DNA of 30,607 nt. Source: DATILI01 sp035476635. GTDB lineage: Bacteria > Pseudomonadota > Gammaproteobacteria > Burkholderiales > Burkholderiaceae_C. Both the position numbers and the translations under genes were made by a program. Shown here in pieces: positions 7,222-15,681 of this stretch (position 1 is its first letter; the number at the start of each line of letters is the position of its first letter). A model generated the notes under the pieces. That model was given only the letters and a program-made list of their open reading frames with translations. It did not search any database and had not been told where the DNA came from. The stretch lies in contig DATILI010000072.1 in the NCBI GenBank assembly GCA_035476635.1, positions 1 to 30,607 on the forward strand, read 5' to 3'.

Positions 7222-9456
7222 CTAGCGCCGTCGCGCCGAACGCACACCCGACACATCGGCCACGGTACCGAGTACCCGGCCCAGGCGCCCGGAATCGGCC
7301 ACTTCGACGGTGAAGGTCATCCAGGCCGTGCCTTTGACCGATTGCGTCTGCACGCCCGTCACATTCATTTTTTCCTTGGCGAACACTTCGGATATGTCGC
7401 GCAGCAGTCCCTGCCGGTCCGACGCCTCGACCGCCACGTCCACCGGATAGACCGAACCAGCAGCGGCCGCGGGCAGGCCCCAATCCACCTCGATGACGCG
7501 CTCGTTGCTGCGCGCGGCCATTTCACGGAAGTTGCTGCAGTCGGCGCGGTGAATGCTGACGCCCTTGCCGCGCGTGACAAAGCCGCGAATCTCGTCCGGT
7601 GGCGCAGGCTTGCAGCACTTGGCCAGTTGCGTCATCAACGAGTCCATGCCGACCACGAGGACACCGCCCTTGGGCGTCGATGGCTGCGACCGGTCGCCTT
7701 GGCGCGCCTTCTTGAGCAACAGAAAATCGTCCTGCGGCAGCAAGGGCTCGGGCGGGCGCAGCAGCGTCTCGATGTTGCGCAGCGAGAACTCTTCCTTGCC
7801 CACTGTTTCGAACAGCGCCTCGGCCGACTTGAAGCCCAGTTGCGAGGCCAGGTCTTCCAGCTTCACGGCCGTCTTGCCTTCACGCTGCAGCAGCTTTTCC
7901 ACTGCTTCGCGCCCGCGCGCCGCGGTCTCGTGCGAGGCCTGCGCATTGAACCAGGCACGCGCCTTGGCGCGCGCGCGGTGGCTGACCAGATAGCCGAGTT
8001 CGGCATTGAGCCAGTCGCGGGAAGGACCGCCTTCCTTCACGGTGCTCACTTCCACCGTCTGGCCGTTTTGCAGCGGCGTGTTCAACGGCACCATCGCCCC
8101 GTCGACGCGCGCGCCGCGGCAGCGGTGGCCCAGGCTGGTGTGCACGCTGTAGGCAAAGTCCACCGGCGTCGCGCCTTGAGGCAACTCGACGATGGCGGCG
8201 TCCGGCGTCAGCACATAGATGCGATCCTCGAACAGCCCCTTGTTCCGCTCCATGCCCGAGAGGTCGCGCTCCCAGGCGAGCAACTGGCGCAGCACCGCGA
8301 TCTTGGCGTCGTACTGGCCGCTGGCCGACACCCCCGCATAGCCCTTGGCGCCGGCCTCCTTGTAGGCCCAGTGCGCTGCCACACCGTGCTCGGCGTGGTC
8401 GTGCATGGCCTGCGTGCGGATCTGGATTTCGATCGGCTGGCCGTGCGCGTCGCGCACCACCGTGTGCAGCGACTGGTAGCCGTTGGCCTTGGGCTTGGCG
8501 ATGTAGTCGTCGAACTCCTCGGTAATGGGCGCGAACTGCGCATGCACCCAGCCCAGGGCCGCATAGCAATCCCGCACTTCCGGCACCACCACGCGCAGCG
8601 CGCGCACGTCGTATACCTGGTCAAAGCCCAGCGACTTGCCGCGCATCTTCTTCACGATGCTGTAGATGTGCTTGGGCCGGCCCTGCACCGTGGCGCGGAT
8701 GCCCTGGTCTTTCAGATCGGCTTCCAGCCGCTCGCGCAGCTGCTGCACATAGCCTTCGCGCTCCACGCGTTTTTCATCCAGCAGCCGCGCCACCTGCTTG
8801 TAGGTCTCGGGCTCCAGGAAGCGGAACGCCAGGTCCTCCATCTCCCACTTGACCTGCCAGATGCCCAGCCGGTTGGCCAGCGGCGCGAACACATGCAGTG
8901 ACTCGCGCGCCAGGCCGGGCGACACCGACACCTTGGCGGCGGCATAGAACCGCAGGCTCTGCAGGCGCGAGGCCAGGCGCAGCATCACCACGCGCAGGTC
9001 GCGCGAAAACGCCAGCAGCATCTTGCGCACGTTTTCGGTCTGGACGGCCGGGTCATCCACCAGGTGTGCCGACGCGGCCGCTGCGCGCGCCTGGCGCTGC
9101 ACCCGCACCAGCTTGGTGGTTTCCACCGCGAGCGCGGCAAAGTTTTCACCGAAGGCCTTGGCGATGATCTCGTGCGGCCGATTCAAGTACTCGCAGGTAT
9201 AGACCAGGTAGGCCGCGGCCTGCATCGCCTCGGAACCGCCGATGGACTTGAGGATGGCCGCAACGGCATCGGCGTGCGCCAGGGTGTTCTCGCCCGAGTC
9301 GAGGAGCTCGCCGGCAATCAAAGGCTCGGCAAAAGCACGGGCGCGCGCCAGGGCGTTTGGTTCCTCGGGCAGGCTCTGCGCGGTGGCGGCAATCAGTTCG
9401 GGAACCGGCTCCGCCAGAGTCGCGGAGCGCGGTTGCTCCGCTATGAGACTTTTCAT
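7222..9456 (-). CDS. relA: GTP pyrophosphokinase RelA ((p)ppGpp synthetase)
   Basis: Ribosome-associated synthetase of the alarmone (p)ppGpp, 744 residues, full length. Order: degenerate HD hydrolase domain (about 50-190), synthetase (about 235-365), TGS (about 405-470), helical region, zinc-finger/CC domain (about 595-650; C614, C615, H636, C640), ACT/RRM domain (665-744). In the hydrolase domain the HD pair is replaced (YLVYTCEYL, residues 83-91), so hydrolysis should be lost. The synthetase has EFDD (314-317), the ExDD signature of monofunctional RelA rather than the RxKD of Rel/SpoT, plus KPKANGYQSLH and EIQIRTQAMHDHAEHGVAAHW. A separate SpoT is expected elsewhere. The gene lies 18 bp after an alpha/beta hydrolase gene in the same direction, so both may be co-transcribed. 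AGG abuts the start codon, so initiation may be weak. Confidence 0.96.
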   Translation of the reverse strand: MKSLIAEQPRSATLAEPVPELIAATAQSLPEEPNALARARAFAEPLIAGELLDSGENTLAHADAVAAILKSIGGSEAMQAAAYLVYTCEYLNRPHEIIAKAFGENFAALAVETTKLVRVQRQARAAAASAHLVDDPAVQTENVRKMLLAFSRDLRVVMLRLASRLQSLRFYAAAKVSVSPGLARESLHVFAPLANRLGIWQVKWEMEDLAFRFLEPETYKQVARLLDEKRVEREGYVQQLRERLEADLKDQGIRATVQGRPKHIYSIVKKMRGKSLGFDQVYDVRALRVVVPEVRDCYAALGWVHAQFAPITEEFDDYIAKPKANGYQSLHTVVRDAHGQPIEIQIRTQAMHDHAEHGVAAHWAYKEAGAKGYAGVSASGQYDAKIAVLRQLLAWERDLSGMERNKGLFEDRIYVLTPDAAIVELPQGATPVDFAYSVHTSLGHRCRGARVDGAMVPLNTPLQNGQTVEVSTVKEGGPSRDWLNAELGYLVSHRARAKARAWFNAQASHETAARGREAVEKLLQREGKTAVKLEDLASQLGFKSAEALFETVGKEEFSLRNIETLLRPPEPLLPQDDFLLLKKARQGDRSQPSTPKGGVLVVGMDSLMTQLAKCCKPAPPDEIRGFVTRGKGVSIHRADCSNFREMAARSNERVIEVDWGLPAAAAGSVYPVDVAVEASDRQGLLRDISEVFAKEKMNVTGVQTQSVKGTAWMTFTVEVADSGRLGRVLGTVADVSGVRSARRR

Positions 9457-9474
9457 CCTAGTTTCGGCAAGTCT

Positions 9475-10377
9475 TCAATCGAAAAGGAAGGAAGCCACCG
9501 TCTCCACTTGATTCGTTGCGATGAAGGTGGGCGCATGCCCGACCCCTTCGAATTCCACCAACCGCGCCTTCGGGCCGCGTTGCGTCATGGCCAGCGCCGT
9601 CGCGTGCGACAGCAAGTCAGACTGCGCGCCGCGCAGCAGCAGCGTCTTGGCGCGGATCTGGTCGTACAGCTGCCACAGCGCCGCCTCGCCCTGCGCAGCC
9701 AATTCCTCGGTGACGCCGCGAAACGGCACGGCAATCGCCGGATCGTAGTGCAATGTGAACGCCCCATCGGGCAGCGGCTTGACCATGGGCCGCGACAGGT
9801 CCAGCCATTGCTCAGGCGTGTGCGGCCCGAAACTGGTGGAGATCGCCCACATGGCATCGGCCGCCTGCTGCAGCGAGGTGAACCTGCCGGTATTGCCCAG
9901 ATAGGTGCCGATGCGCTGCAGCGCCTGCCATTGAAGCGAAGGCCCGACATCGTTGAGCACCAGCTTGCGCACCGGCACCGGCAGCGGCAGGCCGGGCTGG
10001 CCCGCGACGCCCATGCCGATCAGCCCGCCCATGCTGGTGCCAACCCAATCGAGCGTGCCGACGGGTGCCTCAGCATGCAATTGGGCCAGCAGTGCCAGCA
10101 TGTCGCCGGCGTAGGCGGGAAGCTGGTAGCCGGCGGGGTCCTTGAGCCAATCGCTGCGGCCGCGGCCCACGACATCGGGGCAGACTACGCGCAGCGGCCC
10201 GGGCGCCCTGGCCACCAAGGCCTGCGCCAGCACATCGAAGTCACGGCCTTGGCGCGACAAGCCATGCACGCAGACCACCACATCGGCGCTCGCGGCATCG
10301 CCCCACTGCCAATAGGCCATGCGGTGGCCGCCGGCAGCGTCGGGGCAAGGTACGTAGTTCAGCCTAGGGTCAGTCAT
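9475..10377 (-). CDS. Alpha/beta-fold hydrolase
   Basis: 300 residues from ATG 10377; a longer reading to 10461 would run through the promoter region and lacks family similarity. The oxyanion motif is VHGLSRQGRDFD (residues 38-48). The nucleophile elbow is VGTSMGG with Ser115. The likely acid is in RGAQSDLL and the base is His in EGVGHAPTF near the C-terminus. No signal peptide, so it is cytoplasmic. Related proteins are annotated as alpha/beta hydrolases or esterases of unknown substrate. The gene is just upstream of relA (18-bp gap) and divergent from 3-hydroxybutyrate dehydrogenase, so a link to hydroxyalkanoate esters is possible but unproven. Confidence 0.85.
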   Translation of the reverse strand: MTDPRLNYVPCPDAAGGHRMAYWQWGDAASADVVVCVHGLSRQGRDFDVLAQALVARAPGPLRVVCPDVVGRGRSDWLKDPAGYQLPAYAGDMLALLAQLHAEAPVGTLDWVGTSMGGLIGMGVAGQPGLPLPVPVRKLVLNDVGPSLQWQALQRIGTYLGNTGRFTSLQQAADAMWAISTSFGPHTPEQWLDLSRPMVKPLPDGAFTLHYDPAIAVPFRGVTEELAAQGEAALWQLYDQIRAKTLLLRGAQSDLLSHATALAMTQRGPKARLVEFEGVGHAPTFIATNQVETVASFLFD

Positions 10378-10429
10378 GGTGAAATGTGCGGCTTGATAAT
10401 TGCTTGAATCCGTTGTTGTTCGCGTCGTC

Positions 10430-10442
10430 ATTCGTATCGAAT
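10430..10442. promoter_or_regulatory. Palindrome in the hydrolase/bdhA divergent region
   Basis: ATTCG-TAT-CGAAT is a perfect inverted repeat in the 107-bp region between the two divergent genes. It could be an operator shared by both; no regulator can be named. Confidence 0.3.
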
Positions 10443-10484
10443 TTCTCGTCGTTATTTGCATCCTAATTCATTCGGAGAACCCAT

Positions 10485-11267
10485 ATGCTCAAAGGCAAAA
10501 CCGCACTCGTCACCGGCTCCACCAGCGGCATCGGGCTTGGCATCGCCAAATCCCTGGCGCGCCAGGGCGCCAACATCGTGCTCAACGGCTTTGGCGACGC
10601 CGAGGGGCCCAAGGCGGAAGTAGCCGCACTGGGCGTGAAGGTGGCGTACCACGGCGCCGACATGAGCAAGCCCGCCGACATCGAAGACATGATGAAGTTC
10701 GCCGCCACCCAGTTCGGCCAGGTGGACATCCTGGTCAACAACGCCGGCATCCAGCATGTAGCCAGGATCGAGGACTTCCCGGTCGAGCGCTGGGACGCGG
10801 TGATCGCCATCAACCTGTCCAGCGCATTCCACGCCACGCGCCTGGCGCTGCCGGCCATGAAGGCCGCCGACAACGGCAAGGGCTGGGGGCGCATCATCAA
10901 CCTGGCTTCGGTGCACGGCCTGGTGGGCTCCGCCGAGAAGTCCGCCTATGTCGCGGCCAAGCACGGCATCGTCGGCCTGACCAAGGTCACCGCACTCGAA
11001 AACGCCACCACCGGCGTCACCTGCAACGCCATCTGCCCCGGCTGGGTGCTGACGCCGCTGGTACAAAAGCAAGTGGACGCAAAAGCCGCTGCGCAAGGCA
11101 TCAGCAATGCCGACGCCACGCGGCAACTGCTGGGCGAAAAGGAACCGTCGATGCAGTTCACCACGCCCGAGGAACTGGGCGAACTCGCCGTGTTCTTCTG
11201 CTCACCCGCCGGCAACAACGTGCGCGGCGTCGCCTGGAACATGGACGGTGGCTGGGCCGCCCAGTAG
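10485..11267 (+). CDS. bdhA: 3-hydroxybutyrate dehydrogenase (SDR)
   Basis: NAD-dependent oxidation of (R)-3-hydroxybutyrate to acetoacetate, the step that follows PHB depolymerisation. Classical short-chain dehydrogenase of 260 residues: cofactor motif TGSTSGIG (10-17), NNAG (85-88), catalytic Ser142, Tyr155 and Lys159 (SAYVAAKH). The family-typical NAICPGWVLTPLVQKQ and the QLLGEKEPSMQFTTPEELG stretch identify it as hydroxybutyrate dehydrogenase rather than a general SDR. GGAG lies seven bases before the ATG. It is transcribed alone: the hydrolase is divergent and the LysR gene ends 7 bp after it on the other strand. Confidence 0.93.
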   Translation: MLKGKTALVTGSTSGIGLGIAKSLARQGANIVLNGFGDAEGPKAEVAALGVKVAYHGADMSKPADIEDMMKFAATQFGQVDILVNNAGIQHVARIEDFPVERWDAVIAINLSSAFHATRLALPAMKAADNGKGWGRIINLASVHGLVGSAEKSAYVAAKHGIVGLTKVTALENATTGVTCNAICPGWVLTPLVQKQVDAKAAAQGISNADATRQLLGEKEPSMQFTTPEELGELAVFFCSPAGNNVRGVAWNMDGGWAAQ

Positions 11268-11274
11268 GTCCAGG

Positions 11275-12174
11275 TCAGGGCCCCAGGAAAGTCCGGTAGA
11301 AATCAATGAAGGCCCGCACCTTGGCCGGTACGTGCCGGCCCGGCGGGTATACGGCGTAGACCCCACCCTTGGGCAGCGACCAGCCTGGCAACAGCCGCAC
11401 CAGCTGCCCCGTGCGCACCGCCTCGGCGACACTGAACTGGTCCATCGCCGAAACACCGGCACCGCTTTGCAGCAGTGCGCGCAAGGTGGCGGATGAATCG
11501 GTGCGCAGCCGCCCATTCATGCGCACGCTGCGGCTGCGCCCGCGTGCCGAGGTGAACTTCCAGGTCAATGGGGCTGGCAACAGCGTCAATGCCAGCCACT
11601 CGTGCTGCGCCAGATCCTCCGGAAGCGTTGGTCGGCCGGCGCGCTCCAGGTAGGCGGGCGAGGCCACCACGTACTGCTCGAATTCACCCAACTGGGTCGC
11701 GCGCAAGGTCGAGTCGCGCAACCAGCCAATGCGGATCGCCAGGTCGATCCCCTCCTTCACCACGTCGGCCACGCGGTCGCTGGTGCGCAGGTCGATCTGC
11801 AGGCGCGGATGCAGCAGCGCGAACTGTGCAACGGCACGCGCGAGCGACTGCACGGCATGGTCGACCGCGGCGCTGATGCGCAGCGTGCCCGTCAGCTCCG
11901 CGCTGCCGCCCATCTGGGTCAGCGCATCCTGCACCCCACGCAGCAGGGGCACGCACTCGGCGTACAGGGCCTGGCCGGCGTCGGTCAGGGCAACGCGGCG
12001 CGTGGTACGCGAAAACAGGCTGACGCCCAATTGGGCCTCGAGCCGGCTCACGTCCAGGCTGACCTTGGCCTTGGCCACGCCCAATTGATCCGCCGCCGCC
12101 GTGAAGCCACCGGTTTCCGCCACGGCGGCAAACACCAGGAGCCCATTCAAGTCGGTCTTGCCGCCTACTGCCAT
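11275..12174 (-). CDS. LysR-family transcriptional regulator
   Basis: 299 residues. The N-terminal winged helix-turn-helix spans about 8-67 (LLVFAAVAETGGFTAAADQLGVAKAKVSLDVSRLEAQLGVSLFSRTTRRVALT). The substrate-binding domain spans about 95-295 (GTLRISAAVDHAV; VDFY-like end FIDFYRTFLGP). It belongs to the large CrgA-like subgroup of LysR proteins. It is divergent from the NAD(P)-binding oxidoreductase at 12289, and the 114-bp gap carries a T-N11-A dyad, the usual arrangement for a LysR protein controlling its neighbour and itself. The inducer is unknown. Confidence 0.93.
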   Translation of the reverse strand: MAVGGKTDLNGLLVFAAVAETGGFTAAADQLGVAKAKVSLDVSRLEAQLGVSLFSRTTRRVALTDAGQALYAECVPLLRGVQDALTQMGGSAELTGTLRISAAVDHAVQSLARAVAQFALLHPRLQIDLRTSDRVADVVKEGIDLAIRIGWLRDSTLRATQLGEFEQYVVASPAYLERAGRPTLPEDLAQHEWLALTLLPAPLTWKFTSARGRSRSVRMNGRLRTDSSATLRALLQSGAGVSAMDQFSVAEAVRTGQLVRLLPGWSLPKGGVYAVYPPGRHVPAKVRAFIDFYRTFLGP

Positions 12175-12202
12175 GCCGCTCCGACGCTCATTTTTATTGT
12201 TA

Positions 12203-12225
12203 AGAATTTCATATCAATCAATTCT
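12203..12225. promoter_or_regulatory. LysR-type operator (AGAATT-N11-AATTCT)
   Basis: Perfect 6-bp inverted repeat with an 11-bp spacer, containing the T-N11-A core (T12208, A12220). It lies 28 bp upstream of the LysR start and 63 bp upstream of the divergent oxidoreductase start. This matches the known recognition element of LysR proteins; the assignment to this regulator is inference. Confidence 0.65.
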
Positions 12226-12288
12226 GACAGTACGCATTTATCAAATCAAGTCGCGCTGCCACAGTAGCGGTTTTCCAAAGGACATTTC

Positions 12289-12927
12289 ATGAACATCGCA
12301 CTCATCGGCGCCAGCGGCTTCATCGGCTCGGCCCTGCGCAAGGAAGCGCTCGCCCGCGGCCACCAGGTCACCGCCCTGGTCACCAATCCGCAAAAACTCG
12401 AACCCGCAGCCAATCTGAAAGTCGTCAAGACCGACGTGAACGACATCACCGCATTGACCACGCAACTGCGCGGCCACGACGCGGTGCTCAGCGCCTTCAG
12501 CGGCCATGCCCAGGCTGATACCCTGGCCTATTACCTGAGCGGCTTTCGCGCCATCGTCACCGCCACCAAGGAAGCCGGCGTTCCGCGCCTGCTGGTGGTG
12601 GGCGGCGCCGGCAGCCTGGAAGTGGCGCCAGGCGTTCAACTATTGGACACGCCGCAGTTCCCCGAGATCTACAAGCCGACCGCCGAAGGCGCGCGCCAGG
12701 CCCTGGCGCTGCTGCGCGAGGAAGCCATGCTGGACTGGACCTTGCTGAGCCCCAGCGCCGTCATCGCGCCGGGCGAGCGCACCGGGCAATTCCGCCTGGG
12801 CACCGACCAGTTGCTCGCCAACGCCCAGGGCGAAAGCCGCATCTCGGTGGAAGACTACGCCGCAGCAATGATCGACGAGCTGGAAAAGCCCGCGCATTCG
12901 CGCCGCAGATTCACCGTCGGCTACTGA
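12289..12927 (+). CDS. NAD(P)-binding (NmrA/atypical SDR) oxidoreductase
   Basis: 212 residues with an N-terminal Rossmann motif GASGFIG (7-13), then VTALVTNPQKL, DVNDITAL and DAVLSAFSG, typical of the atypical SDR_a5/NmrA-like group that includes flavin-reductase-like and YwnB-like proteins. Mid-protein LLVVGGAGSLEV and the LDWTLLSPSAVIAPGERTG stretch fit the family. AAAGGA lies seven bases before the ATG. Members are often induced with quinone or oxidative stress by a divergent LysR or HxlR regulator; the divergent LysR gene fits that picture. Substrate is not known. Confidence 0.87.
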   Translation: MNIALIGASGFIGSALRKEALARGHQVTALVTNPQKLEPAANLKVVKTDVNDITALTTQLRGHDAVLSAFSGHAQADTLAYYLSGFRAIVTATKEAGVPRLLVVGGAGSLEVAPGVQLLDTPQFPEIYKPTAEGARQALALLREEAMLDWTLLSPSAVIAPGERTGQFRLGTDQLLANAQGESRISVEDYAAAMIDELEKPAHSRRRFTVGY

Positions 12928-13013
12928 AGCTTGAGGGATTTCACCCTCTTGGCGACGGGCGGGGTCGCTCAGAATGTGCCTTCAGGATCGTCCACAGATC
13001 CCGAAAGGCCATC

Positions 13014-13997
13014 ATGCCCCGCCTCCACCCGTCGCGCCGCAGCGTCGTCCTGTCAAGCGTTGCCGCAGCCGCCGCTATTGGCCTGCCAGGCCTCGTGCGT
13101 GCCCAGGCCTTTCCCGCGCGACCTGTCCGCCTGATTTGCCCCTGGCCCGCGGGCGGGTCCACCGATGCGGTGATGCGCGTGCTCGCCGAAAGCGCCGGCA
13201 AGGCGCTGGGCCAGACGGTCATCGTTGAAAACAAGGCCGGCGCCAGCGGCATGCTCGGCCCCAACGAATTGGTCAACGCCAGGCCCGACGGCTACACCCT
13301 GTCGCAGCTGACCATCGGCGTGGTGCGGCTGCCACACATGCAGAAGATGCAGTTCGACCCGCTGAAGGACTTTACCTATGTGATCTGCCTGACCGGCTAC
13401 ACCTTCGGCCTGGTGGTGCGCGCCGATTCGCCGATCAAGAGCATCAAGGACCTGGTGGACCATGCCAAGGCCAACCCGGGAAAGTTCACCTTCGGGTCCA
13501 CCGGCAACGGCACCACGCCGCATCTGGCGGTGGAAGAGTTCGCCTCCCGTGCGGGCATCCAGTTGCAGCACATTCCGTTCAAGGGCAATGCCGATGGCAT
13601 GCAGGCGCTGCTCGGCGGCCACGTGATGTCGCACAGCGACGCCACCGGCTGGGGCTCGCACGTGGATGCCGGCACCTGCCGACTGCTGGCCACCTACGGC
13701 AGCAAGCGCACCAAGCGCTGGGCGCACATCCCGACCTTGCAGGAGCTGGGCTACGAAACGGTTTCGGATTCCCCGTTCGGCATCGGTGCGCCCAAGGGCA
13801 TGGACCCTGCGATCACCAAGGTCCTGCACGATGCGTTCAGGAAGACGCTGGACGATCCGGCCGTGCTGGCGGCGTTCGAAAAATACGACCAGCCGGTGAT
13901 CTACCTCAACACCGCCGACTACACCAGATTCGCCGCCGAAAGCTACATCAAGGAAAAGACCATGATCGAACGCCTGGGGTTGGCAGCCAAAAGCTAG
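13014..13997 (+). CDS. Bug/TctC-type periplasmic solute-binding protein
   Basis: 327 residues. The N-terminus has twin arginines (SRRSVVLSSVAAAAA) and a likely cleavage after VRA30, so export could be Tat-dependent. Mature part begins QAFPARPV; family landmarks are WPAGGSTD (ligand loop), VENKAGASG, DGYTL and the PIKSIKDLVDHAKANPGKFTFGSTG stretch. Bug proteins bind carboxylates or amides in the periplasm, either for TctAB membrane partners or as orphan sensors. No tctA/tctB gene is near, so it is an orphan. It is followed on the opposite strand by an acyl-CoA ligase ending 16 bp later. AAAGG lies before the ATG. Confidence 0.93.
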   Translation: MPRLHPSRRSVVLSSVAAAAAIGLPGLVRAQAFPARPVRLICPWPAGGSTDAVMRVLAESAGKALGQTVIVENKAGASGMLGPNELVNARPDGYTLSQLTIGVVRLPHMQKMQFDPLKDFTYVICLTGYTFGLVVRADSPIKSIKDLVDHAKANPGKFTFGSTGNGTTPHLAVEEFASRAGIQLQHIPFKGNADGMQALLGGHVMSHSDATGWGSHVDAGTCRLLATYGSKRTKRWAHIPTLQELGYETVSDSPFGIGAPKGMDPAITKVLHDAFRKTLDDPAVLAAFEKYDQPVIYLNTADYTRFAAESYIKEKTMIERLGLAAKS

Positions 13998-14013
13998 GTG
14001 CTGGCCCTCGTGT

Positions 14014-15660
14014 CTAAACGTCGATCGCCGCCGCCGACCCGGCCAGCTTGCGCAACTCGAATTTCTGAATCTTGCCGGTCGAGGTCTTGGGCAACTCGCC
14101 GAACACCACGGCGCGCGGCACCTTGAAGCCGGCCAGGTGTTTCTTGCAGTGGACCACGATTTCCTCCGCCGTGAGGATGGCGCCGGCCTTGAGTTCGACA
14201 AAGGCGCAGGGCGTCTCGCCCCAGCGCGCATCGGCCTTGGCCACGACGGCGGCGGCCAGCACGTCGGGGTGCCGGTAGAGCACGTCTTCGACTTCGATCG
14301 AGGAGATGTTCTCGCCGCCCGAGATGATGATGTCCTTGCTGCGGTCCTTGATCTTCATGTAGCCGTCGGGGTACATCACGGCCAGGTCGCCGGTGTGGAA
14401 CCAGCCGCCGGCAAAGGCTTCCTGCGTCGCCTTGGGGTTCTTCAGGTAGCCCTTCATCGCGATGTTGCCCCTGAACATGATTTCGCCCATGGTCTCGCCG
14501 TCCTGCGGCACCGGCGCCATGGTGGCGGCGTCGAGCACGCGCGCGTCGCGCTCCAGGTGGTAGCGCACGCCCTGGCGCGCGTTGAGGCGGGCGCGCTCGC
14601 CGATGTCCAGGCTGTCCCAGGCGTCATGCTTGGCGCACACGGTGGCGGGCCCGTAGACCTCGGTCAGGCCGTAGACATGCGTCAGGTCGAAGCCCATGCG
14701 TTCCATGCCCTCGATCATCGAAGCCGGCGGCGCGGCGCCCGCCACCATTGCCTTGACGCCGCGCGGCAAGCCTTGCTTCATCGCTTGTGGCGCATTGACC
14801 AACATGCCGTGCACGATGGGCGCGCCGCAGTAGTGCGTCACGCCATGTTCGCGGATGGCGTCGAGAATCGCTTGCGCCTCTACCTTGCGCAGGCACACGT
14901 TGACCCCCGCGCGCGCCGCCACCGTCCAGGGAAAGCACCAGCCGTTGCAGTGGAACATCGGCAACGTCCAGAGGTAGGCCGCATGCTTGGGCATGTCCCA
15001 TTCGAGAATGTTGGAGATGGCGTTGAGCGCCGCACCACGGTGGTGGTAGACCACGCCCTTGGGGTTGCCGGTGGTGCCGCTGGTGTAGTTCAGCGTGATC
15101 GCGTCCCACTCGTCGCCGGGCAGCTGCCATTCGAACGCCGGGTCGCCGCTGGCGACGAAGGCGTCGTAGTCCATGCTGCCGGCGCGCGCCGCCGGTCCGG
15201 TGTAGAGACCGTCCTGCACGTCGATGACGACGAGCGGCGTGCTGTTCTTGCGCAGGCCGATCGCCTGTTGCATGACGCCAGCGAATTCCGGATCGACGAT
15301 TACCACCTTGGCCTCGCCATGGTCGAGCATGAAGGCGATGGTCTCGGCGTCAAGCCGGGTGTTCAGCGCATTCAACACTGCCCCCGACATCGGAATGCCG
15401 AAATGCGCCTCCACCATGGGTGGCGTGTTGGGCAGCATGACGGCTACCGTGTCGCCTTTGCCGATACCCAGGCGCGCCAAGGCACTGGCAAGCTGGCGGC
15501 AGCGGCTATTGACCTCGGCCCAGTTGCGGCGCAACTGGCCATGCACCACGGCCGGGCGGTCGGGGTAAACCTCTGCGGCGCGCTCGATGAACGACAACGG
15601 CGTGAGCGGCGCGTAGTTGGCCTCGCAGCGGGGCAGGTCCTGGTCAAAAATGCTGGTCAT
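14014..15660 (-). CDS. Acyl-CoA synthetase (AMP-forming; DmdB/medium-chain type)
   Basis: 548-residue adenylate-forming ligase that activates a carboxylic acid with ATP and CoA. Motifs: P-loop YTSGTTGNPKG (192-202), YGLTEVYGP, GWFHTGDLAVMYPDGYMKIKDR hinge region, SGGENISSIEVED, and the catalytic lysine K530 in TSTGKIQK. The pattern FHCNGWCFPWTVAARAG and overall length match the group annotated as medium-chain or 3-methylmercaptopropionyl-CoA ligase; the true substrate cannot be read from the sequence. GGGAGG lies nine bases before the ATG. It is the third gene of a probable operon with the diguanylate cyclase 21 bp upstream and the binding protein before that, an unusual partnership. Confidence 0.92.
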   Translation of the reverse strand: MTSIFDQDLPRCEANYAPLTPLSFIERAAEVYPDRPAVVHGQLRRNWAEVNSRCRQLASALARLGIGKGDTVAVMLPNTPPMVEAHFGIPMSGAVLNALNTRLDAETIAFMLDHGEAKVVIVDPEFAGVMQQAIGLRKNSTPLVVIDVQDGLYTGPAARAGSMDYDAFVASGDPAFEWQLPGDEWDAITLNYTSGTTGNPKGVVYHHRGAALNAISNILEWDMPKHAAYLWTLPMFHCNGWCFPWTVAARAGVNVCLRKVEAQAILDAIREHGVTHYCGAPIVHGMLVNAPQAMKQGLPRGVKAMVAGAAPPASMIEGMERMGFDLTHVYGLTEVYGPATVCAKHDAWDSLDIGERARLNARQGVRYHLERDARVLDAATMAPVPQDGETMGEIMFRGNIAMKGYLKNPKATQEAFAGGWFHTGDLAVMYPDGYMKIKDRSKDIIISGGENISSIEVEDVLYRHPDVLAAAVVAKADARWGETPCAFVELKAGAILTAEEIVVHCKKHLAGFKVPRAVVFGELPKTSTGKIQKFELRKLAGSAAAIDV

Positions 15661-15681
15661 CGCGGCGTCCCTCCCGAAGGA

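Noticed and set aside
7342..8901. 519-codon plus-strand frame opposite relA
   Set aside because: Shadow of relA with His/Arg-rich translation and no domain.
12931..12950. Terminator after the NmrA-like gene
   Set aside because: GAGGG-ATTTCA-CCCTC has only a 5-bp stem and two T residues after it; too weak to call.
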